Assembly (NCBI GenBank): GCA_028751875.1
Contig: CM054140.1
Location: forward strand, 12,505,168 to 12,569,167
Origin: Rapana venosa
Taxonomy: Eukaryota; Mollusca; Gastropoda; Neogastropoda; Muricidae
Direction: 5' to 3'
Length of the DNA: 64,000 nt
The notes under the pieces are model-generated. The model was not told where the DNA came from and did no database searches. It was given only the letters and a program-made list of their open reading frames with translations. Of this stretch, positions 11,311 to 22,937 are shown piece by piece (the first letter of the stretch is position 1; each line of letters starts with the position of its first letter). A program made the translations under genes and the position numbers.

Positions 11311-11605
11311 GACGGTCATCTGTCAAGGTTCCATGTCCTGGCTAAATCTGTTCTGCAGGGAACTGTTGAGTGACAGCAACAAAGAAGTAAACAAAAAACC
11401 CAAAACCCCAAGTAAAAACAAAACATAAGCAAAACAAAATCAAATCCCCTGTGAATGGACAACACAGCAAAATGGACAGAAAAACCATTTGTAGAAACCC
11501 AGGTGTTGGCACACAACTGACATAAATGGAGGAAATCAGTGAACAGCTCTTCAGGATCATGTTCTAAAGACTCTCAACAGACAAGGCAGAAAAGAAGAGG
11601 AAGAA
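11311..11605 (+). pseudogene. LINE ORF2 C-terminal remnant
   Basis: The reading GHLSRFHVLAKSVLQGTVE at 11314-11370 resembles GYVTRSKGLAKTILQGTVQ of the LINE at 43673. After an A-rich interruption, 11456-11520 reads NTAKWTEKPFVETQVLAHN then a stop, and HKWRKSVNSSSG with DSQQTRQ follows. The pattern (W..., ETQ.LAHN, .WRK) is that of a LINE C-terminus just after the reverse transcriptase. It is dead. Confidence 0.55.
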
Positions 11606-11849
11606 GAAAGGCAAATGTTTCATATTTCAGATTTTAGAATTACTGTTAATGTATGGAATTTTTAAACGAAACAAGCATGTCAAAGCACTTGCATTCAAGT
11701 CATTCACACACATGTGACCATTCACAAAAACAATTATCAGATTTCAAATGGAGACACTTCACACACACATGTACACATGCATGTATGCATGCACACAGGC
11801 ATATGCAACAACACACACACACACACAACACACCACACACAGGTTTAAG

Positions 11850-12130
11850 ACATGATAGGTAAATCTCTCTTTTACTATACCAGTCAGGAAATGCTATATC
11901 ATGCATGCTATAAATAGCCTTGTCACAGTTATAAACGTAAAAACTATACAACGTGAACACACTACACACTGCATGTGTGAACCAGTTTTACAAGCATTTA
12001 AAGACATACATTGCATCCCTTGACCTCATTTGTTATCAGCTTTCAATATTAAGCTTTAGAGCTGTAAAAATGGTTTTAGAACAGTTTTTTGTGTGGGGAG
12101 CTTGTTTTGCCTTAGTGCTGTGGGGGTAAT
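11850..12130 (+). repeat. Diverged direct repeat, left unit
   Basis: GGTAAATCTCTCTTTTACTATA, AAACTATACAACG, GTGTGAACCAG and ACAAGCATTTAAAGACATA recur in the same order at 12238-12480 (AGTAAATCTCATTTACAACATA, AAACTATACAACACAC, TTGTGAACCAACAAGCATTT). No coding sequence is seen. Confidence 0.6.
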
Positions 12131-12237
12131 TTGGTTAGATGTAGGCTAATATGTTTGTATCTTATTTCAATTTGCAGTTTCAACACATTGACAATCTTAT
12201 GCAGCGACCAGCATAGCACAAACACACACAGTTCAAT

Positions 12238-12480
12238 GACATGGCAAGTAAATCTCATTTACAACATAAACCACACCAATGAACAGCGCGCCGCACACAA
12301 ACAAAACTATACAACACACTGTAAATTGTGAACCAACAAGCATTTGAAAACCGAAATGCATCCTTACTGCCAACTTCAAAATACTGGGAAGAATGGTTTG
12401 AAAAAGGTTTCTTATGGGGAGTGTTTTAAAGTTGATGTTGAAGTTTGGTAGTAGCATATGATGCTTATCGCTGGTGATAG
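12238..12480 (+). repeat. Diverged direct repeat, right unit
   Basis: This is the second unit of the pair starting at 11850, about 390 bases downstream. It lies upstream of the RIDA copy 2 promoter. Confidence 0.6.
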
Positions 12481-12499
12481 CTTCAATCTTAACGCTAAT

Positions 12500-13136
12500 C
12501 AACCACCACATCAAAAAGACAATGAACTCACAGAACAACACAAAGGAAGACCTACACAAAAACCTGGCACCTTTTGCTAGATATCTTAGAGAAAGGGACG
12601 TAAATAGAAGACAAAACAAAAAACATGAAAATGAGAAGGCTCATCATGTACAAAACCTCACCCACAAAACATGACAAAAAATGAATGAAACACACACACA
12701 ACAACACACACACACATACACACCACACGTGTGCGCACATGTATGCACGGCCACCTGTTCTATCAGCCAGTAAGGGTATTCAACGTTTTTCTCACATGCT
12801 GCCCACCCCTTCCCCCTCCCAGCTGTTGACCCAGGTGCCATCAAACAAATTGCAGCACAGAGGAACATGACATTGCAATACAACATTGCAATACAACTCC
12901 GTACATCTCAATGCAATAAACACAAGGAAACTGTAATACAACTAAATATTAAACAATACAATAGATACAATACAATTTTTGACACACACAAAAGTATTTA
13001 TTACGACGACAACCAACGTAATCGTAGATGTGTACTAAAATTAATACAGCCAACTGAAAATTACTGTAAATGCGACCACATGGGTAAAGGTCAAGGTCAC
13101 TACGGGGCACTATCACCAACACACCCACAGAGGTGA
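12500..13136. other. Intergenic sequence before RIDA copy 2
   Basis: A CA tract lies at 12690-12735, and CATTGCAATACAAC is repeated at 12868-12900. Otherwise I see nothing coding. The proximal promoter of RIDA copy 2 begins at its right end. Confidence 0.4.
13091..13099 (+). promoter_or_regulatory. Nuclear-receptor element TCAAGGTCA upstream of RIDA copy 2
   Basis: AAAGGTCAAGGTCAC at 13086-13100 contains two overlapping AGGTCA-type half sites and the extended half site TCAAGGTCA used by ERR and NR5A receptors. It is about 125 bases before the start codon. The sequence match is direct; function is inference. Confidence 0.4.
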
Positions 13137-13225
13137 CCCGCTATTTTTATCTTCTCCATTTCGTCTGCACAATCTTCATCCAAACCGACATCGCTCAGTC
13201 GCTAAAATAGGACAGAGCTTGAACA
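13137..13225 (+). promoter_or_regulatory. Probable promoter and 5' UTR of RIDA copy 2
   Basis: A TATTTTTA stretch at about 13143 and a pyrimidine-rich stretch (CTTCTCCATTTCGTCTGCAC) lie 50-85 bases before the ATG. No transcription start can be fixed from sequence alone. Confidence 0.3.
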
Positions 13226-13290
13226 ATGGCCAGCATCACAAGAAAAATCGTTCAGACTGAAAAAGCACCGGCTGCTGTTGGTCCATACAG
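13226..13290 (+). CDS. RIDA: RIDA copy 2 exon 1 with start codon
   Basis: The ATG at 13226 sits in AACAATGG and opens MASITRKIVQTEKAPAAVGPY. The donor is ACAG|GTAAGAA. Length and sequence match the N-terminus of animal UK114 proteins (KAPxAxGPYS). This is the best start because the frame fits the family N-terminus exactly. Confidence 0.95.
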
Positions 13291-13765
13291 GTAAGAATTT
13301 AGTTTTATCGCGTTCAAAACATCGTAGGTAGATCTAAAACATAGTTGAGTGACACCAGAGATTAGGCTGAACAGTTAATCACTCCACGTTGTCAAGTGGA
13401 GCCAACGTGTAAATGTAAGGCCGAAGTATCTAAGTAGCTTAGTGTAGAACAAAAGAAGGTTCGCTTTTGCGCTACAAGAGATCCGTTAGCAGGATTGTAG
13501 ATAATCTGTTGTAGATATCTGCACTTTGGTTTTGTTTTTCTTCATTGTTTGTGGGATGGACAAGAACTGCAGAAAGTTGCAGTACTTAGACACGTGTTCT
13601 GTTTGTATGCGCAGACTCCGTGGGACAGGTGCATGCAAGGACATTATATAATTATAAATGCACACACTCGTGCATGCATGCGTGCCAGCGCTCACACACA
13701 CACTCACACACTCACTCACTCACTCACACACACTCACACACTCACTCACTCACATCACTCACTCA

Positions 13766-13796
<31 letters not shown>

Positions 13797-14093
13797 CACA
13801 CACACACACGAAAGTAGACATTTTAATATATAAAATGAGGCTAAATGCATGGAACACCAAATACTCTAAAAATATGACATGTTGCTGTTCTCAATCTCTT
13901 CCAATCCACCATTTATTGTTTGATTGCCCAAACGCCTAATGACTGTTAAAAGGAAAGGAATAGATATCATAAAAAATATGCACTGTTCAAGAAGTTTATA
14001 TGACTTCAGCAGTTCATAACATCAGTTGCTGAATTATATATTCTTCCCAGTAAGACCTTACTGTAGATAGTTGTATAATATAAATATCGTACA

Positions 14094-14153
<60 letters not shown>

Positions 14154-14972
14154 TTGGTTTGAATGCGGGTGTGTCCTTATCACCAAGTAGTGAATGGTAG
14201 GTAAAGGTAAAGGAGTCCCATAACCTATAAAGTCGTAGGGGAGCGAGGCGTCAGAGACCTCACTTCTCTAGGGCCAGCATATTGAGGGCGGCGCCCATCT
14301 CCTCTCCCTCACTGCTTTACCTTCCCTGACCCTAAAGAGGGCAGGTACCCATTTACAGCTGGGTGAACTGGGGGAACTGTACTGAAGCCAAGGCGTGCAA
14401 ACGGTCACCCATCCCACTGGTAACCACGCTCGACGCTGCTTAACTTGGCTGGGGGAAAGCGAGTGGTCCGACCACTGAGCTATCCCGTCATTAAACAAAA
14501 AACAAAAAAAAAAACAACCACACACACACACACACACACACACGGGAAGGGATAGCCTATTGCTTAGAACATTGTGCTGGCAATCTGAGGACCCAGGTTT
14601 GATTCCTGTTCAAGGGGATATTTTCCCCTGGAGTTAACATCAGAGGAGACTCCACTCTCCCCAAAAGTCCTTCCATAAGACTATAAACAGGTCCTGTGGG
14701 AAGGCACCCAGAACATCTTGTGTACATGTTAAATCCTGTTCTGCTGTTCATAAGAGTAGGCCAGTTGTGTGTGGTGGGAACAGATGACAAATTTACAAAA
14801 CCGCATACAAACGGGGACATAAGTGCTTATTCCATTATCCTGATATAAAAGAATTATATAAAATAAATAAATAAACACACACACAGACAGAGTGATATAC
14901 AGCATGCCCACACATACACACTAACCAACCAACCAGACTCACAGGCAGACACACACACACACACATCAACAC

Positions 14973-15015
<43 letters not shown>

Positions 15016-18000
15016 CACACACATGCAAGCACGCACACATGCATGCACGCACACATGCATGCACGCACACATGCACCAACCCATACACACACCAGGCGCT
15101 CAGTGCACACACAGACGCACACACACATTAAAAACCTGTACCCCCATCTGGAAGAGTAGGCTATTGTGTGCCAGCAGGGCTGGATGACATTTACAAAGCT
15201 GCATGCACATAGGGACTGGATGACAACATTTACAAAGCTGCATGCACATAGGGACTGGATGACAACATTTACAAAGCTGCATGCACATAGGGACTGGATG
15301 TACAACATTTACAAAGCTGCATGCACATAGGGACTGGATGGACAAAATTTATAAAGCTGCCCTGCACATAGAGATTTAAATGACACCAACTTACATAGCT
15401 GCCATGCACATAGGGACTGATGACAAAATTACATACTGATGCACAGAGGTTTTAAACTGACAACAGATTTACAAAGCTGCTGCACAAGGACTGAATTGTG
15501 ATAAAGCACACAGTTACTTATTCCTGTTTTTCCAGTAGTAGATTTTAATTACTCCACCTCCCCCCATCACACACACACACAGTTGGCACAGAGTTTAAAC
15601 ACCCAACAACTGAACCCAAAAATGGTGACCTGAATGAGGTAATCTGCAGTAATAATCTAGGATTATACTCAGTCCCTTGCGTTTAATTGCCGCTGGTTTT
15701 TTTTTAGCCAGGAGGTGATTGCAGGCACACGGGTACGTGTCGGGATGATCGGTTCATCCCGATACCCATTGCACCTTCTCGGAAGGGACCTCCAGAGTCT
15801 GACCCAGGCTCAAGTTACTCCCGTAAAGGGTAACTCCAGGTAAGGTAACTCAGGTAAGGGTAACTCCAGGCAAGGGGTAACTCAGGTAGGGTAACTTCAG
15901 TTAAAGGGTACTCGGTAAGGGAACTCAGTAAAGGGACTCCAGGTAACGGGTAACCCAGGTAAGGTAACTCCAGGTAAAGGAACTCGTAAGGTAACTCCGG
16001 TAAGGTAACTCCCCTTCCCCCTTACCCCCTGACCCCGTCCCATAAATCCCCTCTGCCCCTCCCATTCCTTCCCCATTGATCATGAAAATGTAGACTAGGT
16101 TTGGGGTAAATCTTTTACTTGCATAGACTTAAGGGTCATTCATTCATGTTTGTTTGTTTATTGTATTAAAATCCCAGCGAAGTTGTCCAATTTAGGGACT
16201 GAGAAATTGAAAAGGCAACAAGTCGTATTATCTTTCTCACTTGGCCGGGTTGCCAAGCCAAGCAACAAGATCAAGGCTCGATCACCACCTGTTCCATTCA
16301 TTCATTCTTTCTTTCATTCATTCATCCATTCATTCATTCAGAATTCATTCAGAATTCATTTATTCATTCATCCATTTCGAATATCCGTCTTCCCATGGTC
16401 ACTCTCCCTCACCTCCCCTCCCCCTCCTTTCCATCTCCTCCCTCTCTTCCCCCCTCACTTTTTTTCCCTCCACTCCCCACTACTTCATAGTTGACTTAAA
16501 GACTCCACTCTCCCCAAAAGTCTTTCGAATGAGACTATGAACCGAGGTCCTGTGTGTGAACGCACGCAGAACATCTGGCGCACATGTTAAAACCCATTCT
16601 GCTTTTCGGAAGAGTAGGCCATTATGTGCTGGTGGGAATGGATGACAAAATTGACAAAACTGCATTCTATTATCCTCAATATAAAAGAATAAAACAACAA
16701 CAAAAATGAAATTAAAAAAATAAAGGGAACAACAACGAAGCAATGAAAAATGGATGAAAACAGATTTTTAGGTACTGTCAGGTCATGAATGAAGACTTCT
16801 CTCATGCAGGTGTCCACTTGCCGCACTCTTTGATTAATCCAAGTTTTCAGGCTTTTTTCAAACTCTTTCTTTCAAACACAAAGCAAAAGAACCCCCCCCC
16901 CCCCCCCCCCCCCCACTCTCCCCTCAACTCAATGAAACAAAACAAAAACTACAGACTCATTATAAACACACACATGCACACACATGCGCAGCACACACGC
17001 ACACATGCGTGCATGCACGCACACACACATGCATGCACATAGTACGCATGCATGCACGCACTCTCTCTCTCTCAGACTGTACCAAATGGACATATGCTCA
17101 CATAAGTATACATACACATGTAAACATGAATTCATCTTTATTGATTTGTTTTATTCATTATTATTATTGTTGTTGTTATCATCATTCATTCATTCATTCA
17201 TTCATTCGTTCGTTCATTCATTCATTCATTCTTTTTTCATTCTGCCTGTGCAGGCTCTCAAAAACATGTCAGCTGTTTTGGAGGGAGCTGGTGTTCCTAT
17301 GACTAATGGTAAGCAGACAACACACTGACTTTGACAACATATCAATATTACTGTCATATCAGACTGTAAAGACAACACATCAATACTACTGTCATATCAG
17401 ACTGCAGACAACACACTGACATTGCTGTCATATCAGACTGCAGACAACACACCGACATTGGTGTCATATCAGATTGTAAAGACAACATACAAACAATCAC
17501 AGACAAAATAAATGGAGCAGGCAGAACTGCAGGCCTTATTGATTGCAATGTCATGGGAGATAATTTGTTTATGCAGGTCTATTTAAATAGGTTCACACAC
17601 AGAAGATTTTTGTTTGTTTGTTTTGGTTGCAGATGTTGATAGAGTCATGTATGGAAGATTGTTTATGCAGGCATTAAGATAGTTTATGCAGGTGTTTTGT
17701 AAGTTTGTGCAGGTGTTTTGTAAGTTCACTTATAAAAGATTGTTTATGCAGGTGTTTTGTAAGTTCACTTATAAAAGATTGTTTATGCAGGTGTTTTGTA
17801 AGTTCACTCATAAAAGATTGTTTATGCAGGTGTTTTGTAAGTTCACTCATAAAAGATTGTTTATGCAGGTGTTTTGTAAGTTCACTCATAAAAGAGTGTT
17901 TATGCAGATGTTTTGTAAGTTCACTCATAAAAGATTGTTTATGCGGGTGTTTTGTAAGTTCACTCATAAAAGATTGTTTATGCAGGCATTTGATAGATTC

Positions 18001-18770
18001 TCACATGAAGATTGTTTAAAAAAGCAGACAAGTAAAAACACAACATGCAAGTGTTTGGCAGAGCAAATTTTTGGTTTATTTAAAACCTTCCTCAGGCCAA
18101 CTGACAGTAAAAACCAAACACGAACCTATACAGGCGTAAAAGTGAGTACATTACATCGTGTATGTAATCCTTACAGTTTGACACATGAAAGATTGTTGAT
18201 GCAGTGCAGGTATTTTATAGATGCACACGAGTGTTTTTGTAGCTGTTTTACAGAGTCATATATGGAAGATTATTTCTTCTTCTTTATCGAATGCTCAGAC
18301 AGCAACTATTGTTGTCTGTCATTTGAGCTAAAATGCTTTTGCGCTGCCCTTAAGCACCAGACATGTCAGGCCCAGTGCATCCGACTTTGTAGTGGAAGAG
18401 AATCGTTATCTTTTAAGTTTTTTTGGTAAAAAGATGGAAGAATGGATCAACAAATCAGAAAGTGTACAGGAAGGAGGTGACATGAAGAATAAGGAACAAG
18501 GCAGGAACAAAAACAGGGATAGAGAAGAGGGAATTGCACAGAATTTCCAGATGATGGGGATGCTATTTATACTGACAGGCCCTCTGGCATCCCCATGGGG
18601 GATAGATTATATCACCATCTATCATCTATTTGGTGGATCGGTGGTCTAGAGGTAACGCGCCTGTCTAGAAAGCGAAAAGTCCGGGTTTGAAGTGTGCGGC
18701 GGTTCGTACCCCGTTTGGACCAGAAATTTTTCCCCCATCCATTAGACCATGAGTGGTGGTCTGGGCGCTA

Positions 18771-18801
<31 letters not shown>

Positions 18802-20440
18802 CATGTGTTACACGTAATTATTTAGCGCACGTAAAAAAACCCACGGCAACAAGAGAGTTGTCCCTGGCAAAATTCTTAGAAAAAAAGCCACTCTGATAGG
18901 GAAACAAATACAGCTGCAGAAAAAAAAAAAAAAAAGGGTGAAAGGGTGGCGCAGCGCTAAGTGGCGACGCGTTCTCCCGCTCTCCCCGGGGAGAGCAGCC
19001 CGAATTTCACGGAGAGAAATCTGCCGTGACTTAAAGTGGTATGAAATAAAATCTGAGCGCTTTGATTTGTTGCTTTACAAGATTCAGCGCTATATAAATT
19101 CCAATTATTATTATTATTATTATTATCATCTGCTACTGTAACCCCTTCTGGGGTTGTAGGGGCATTGCAGTGGTGAACGTCTCTAAATTATATATTAAAG
19201 TGTTTATAGGTTCACACATGAGACCTCAGTCACCTTTGAAAGTCTTTAGGAGCATTGAACTCGGTACAAATATCGACTGGGATGAGAAGAAACCTCCTGC
19301 AATCTGACTGTTGCCTTTGGGATTTGAACTCATGACCTATAAATCAAGCAACAAGCATGTTACCCTTTCAGCCTGTGTGTATGTACCACATTCAAACAAA
19401 AATCATAAAAGTTTCCAATAATCAGCAGATCAGCTCTTTTGGATGTTCCATTGTTGCTGTGTTACTCTTGTGTGATGTGTTCACATCATTTTAATCATAA
19501 TATTTTGTTGGTATGAAGAACCAGCCATATGTTTTCAGGGAAAAAATCTCATTGCTGTTTTGTGATTCTTGTGTGTATTCTCATTATGATAACTCATATT
19601 TTGTTTGTATGAAAATTCCCTGCAAAAGTGTTTAAAGGGAAGTAACTCAGCCTTTATAGAAGGGCAGCATGTCAGATACTTTCCCTTGGGTTTCTACATT
19701 TTAAAAATTCTTTTATATCGAGGATAATGGAATAAGCACTTATGTGCTTTTTTTTTTTTTTTTTTTACATCCAGTCCCCATGTGTATGCGGTTTTGTAAA
19801 TTCTGTCATCTGTTTTCCACCGGCACACAATGGCCTACTCTTAAAAAAGCGGAACAAGATTAAACTTGTGCGCAAGATGTTCTGCCTGCGTTTGCACACG
19901 GGGCCTCGGTTTATAGTCTCATCCGAAGGACTTTGGGGGAGTGTGTAGTTTGCACTGATGTTAACTCCAGGGGAAAATATCCCCTTGAACGAGAATCGAA
20001 CCCAGGTCGTCAGATTGCATCATATATATTTGCTCACATACGTGCCTTAAGGCATACATACAATACATTGCTTATACTACCATTTACCCATCCACCTAAA
20101 CACATACATTCATACAAACTTACACACACACTCGCACACAAATCTACCTGTATTTTACCTCTACCTTTAAAATTTTTTTTATTTATTAAACCTTTCTGAA
20201 GATGAAAATTCATACACCCTTAATTCAAAATGTGGATACTTTATGTCAAACAGTTGTGAAGACAACAGTGCTGCTTGCTGACATAAATGATTATGCCACC
20301 GTCAACGAAGTCTATGCAAAATGTAAGTTGCTTCATTGTTTGCTTTTGTTTTTAATCATCAGTTTCTTAGTATTTGAATGGTTTGGTGGTTGTTTTTAAA
20401 AAAAACAATTTTTTTTTTCCAAAAGGCATTGCACTAACGT

Positions 20441-20506
<66 letters not shown>

Positions 20507-21008
20507 AGAAGATTACATTTTATTTTCAGAAGGTAGAAGAATAGGTTCAAAACTTATTTTCATCCATCCCTCCGAAAAAAGGCAACAAACAAGCCCCCCC
20601 CCTCCTCCACCCCCCTCCCTTACAATAACATAAAAAATTTGAATAAACATTATCCAAGTAATAGTGACTAGATAACAGAGAGAGAGAGAGAGATTAATAA
20701 TAATAATAATAATAATAATTATGTATGGAATTTATATAGCGCTGAATCTTGTAAAGCAACAAATCAAAGCGCTCAAATGGGATTTTATGTTTAAAAAAAA
20801 AAAAAAATTTTATGCGTGTGTATGCGGTTTTTAAAATTTTGCCATCTGTTCCCACCGGCACACAATGGCCTACTCTTTCGAACAGCGGAACAGGATTTAA
20901 CGTGTGCGCAAGATGTTCTGCATGCGTTCGATTGATTCCTATTTGTGAAGTCACATGGAATGTATGCAGTTTTTAAGTAGACTGCAAATGATTTTTATGG
21001 GTTAGCTT

Positions 21009-21046
<38 letters not shown>

Positions 21047-22349
21047 CCCCCCCTCAACCCCCCCCCCCCCCCATCCCAGGTCTTTAAGATCTGTGATATG
21101 GAAAGCAAAACTACATCATTGACTTGAAGTTGTAAAGAGTGCTACAGTGATGTTAGTTTTTGTTCTATTAATTTTCTTTTTTAAAGCAGAAAAGTTACTT
21201 TCTTATGGAGGGTGTATACATGTTTTGACAGTTTAGAAAAAAAAAGGAATTGTACGGGATGCATTTTAAGAGTGTGTATGTGTTTGTGTGTGTGTGTTTT
21301 TATTTATTTATTTTATTCTTTTATATCGAAGATAATGCGCTTTGATTTGTCTTTGCAAGATATAGTGCTATATAAGTTCCATTTATTATTATCATTATAA
21401 TGGAATAAGAACTTATGTGCTTTTTTACATCCAGTCCCCGTGTGTATGCGGATTTGTGAATTCTGTCATCTGTTCCCACCGGCACACAGTGGCCTACTCT
21501 TACGAAAAGCGGAACAGGATTTAACGTGTGTGTGTGTTCTTGTTCCAGATTTCTCTGAAAATAAGCCAGCCCGTGCAGCATACCAAGTGGCAGCTCTACC
21601 CAAGGTAGGAAGAAAACAACATGAAAAAAAAGATTAAAAAAAATGCAAATCTGCTGAAATGTATGCGTGTTAGTGTTGTTGGGTGTTCCCCAGCTTAACA
21701 CCCTGGGGGGTCACCCAGAACATGCACTCTTGTCTCACTCATCATCCCACCTGGGAATCGCTGTAAGGCAGTAAGTAGGTACTTTGTAGGTGAGAAGTTT
21801 GTGTGTATGACTGTTTTCAAAGTACCTTTTTTTTTTAGTTATTTCTTTTATTTGATTTAATTTTTTTTTTCTGTTTTCAAGTACCTGTTCATATAGGCAG
21901 CCATGCCACAACTTCAGAGGACATTTCTGTCCTTTAAAGGAGAATGCAGGTTGTTGCGTTTAGAACTTCTCGTGGCTGAAAACAGTCTCATCATAACATT
22001 TTAAAAAACAACCCTAATAGTCTTTTGATGTAGACTGTGGGACATCCCCTCCATTGCATCCCCCCTCCCTACATTATGGTTTTACAGATCTACACTCTGT
22101 TAAGGAACAAATATGTCAACACTTAGTTTTTAAGTTGCACAGATCTAAATTTTTAGTAGCATTATTATTTTTAGGTTTGAGGCTTTGGAAGATGGAGCAG
22201 CGAGGTACAATACTTTGTGTAGAGGAAGAGTTGTGTCCTTCTGTGTTTGAGGGAGAGAGAGAGGAGGAGAAGGAGAAGGGGGAGGAGGAGGAGGGGAAGA
22301 GAGATCGAGAGAGGGAGAGAGAGGAGAGAGATGGTTGCTGGTCTATGGT

Positions 22350-22395
<46 letters not shown>

Positions 22396-22460
22396 GACAG
22401 AGAGAGACAGAGAGAGAGACAGAGAGAGAGAGAGAGACAGAGAGAGACAGAGAGAGAGAG

Positions 22461-22509
<49 letters not shown>

Positions 22510-22867
22510 ATGGCAATGACAAATTCTTTTATTTCGAGGATAATGAATAAGTACTTATGTGCTTTTTTTAACATCCAGTCCCTGCCCGTAGGGATACATC
22601 TTAATAATAACCCAATACTTATACTCTCACACAGTAGAAACAAAGGGAAATAATCCTTTTAAAAAACAACCCCCCCAAAAACACACCCCACACAAACAAG
22701 TAAAAGAAAACCCTAAAAACCGTCCCCACCCCCCCAAATAAACTCCCAACCAAAACAAAGAAACAAACAAAAGAAAAAGAAAAAATAAACCAACAAAAAG
22801 AAGAAAAAAAGAGAAAAACAAACAACAAGAAAAAAACCAGAGAAGAGAGAGAGATGGTTGCTGGTTT

Positions 22868-22937
<70 letters not shown>

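Noticed and set aside
14399..14450. Possible 5S rRNA gene fragment
   Set aside because: Only the 3' half is similar and it is always linked to the same SINE body, so it is part of SINE family B.
17686..18429. Open frame of 247 codons on the plus strand
   Set aside because: Its first half is the 39-bp minisatellite, which is open only because its period is a multiple of three. The second half runs into retroposon G. It lies inside an intron of RIDA copy 2.
22054..22653. Arg/Glu-rich frame near 22.3 kb
   Set aside because: It is produced by GA microsatellites and lies in the last intron of RIDA copy 2.
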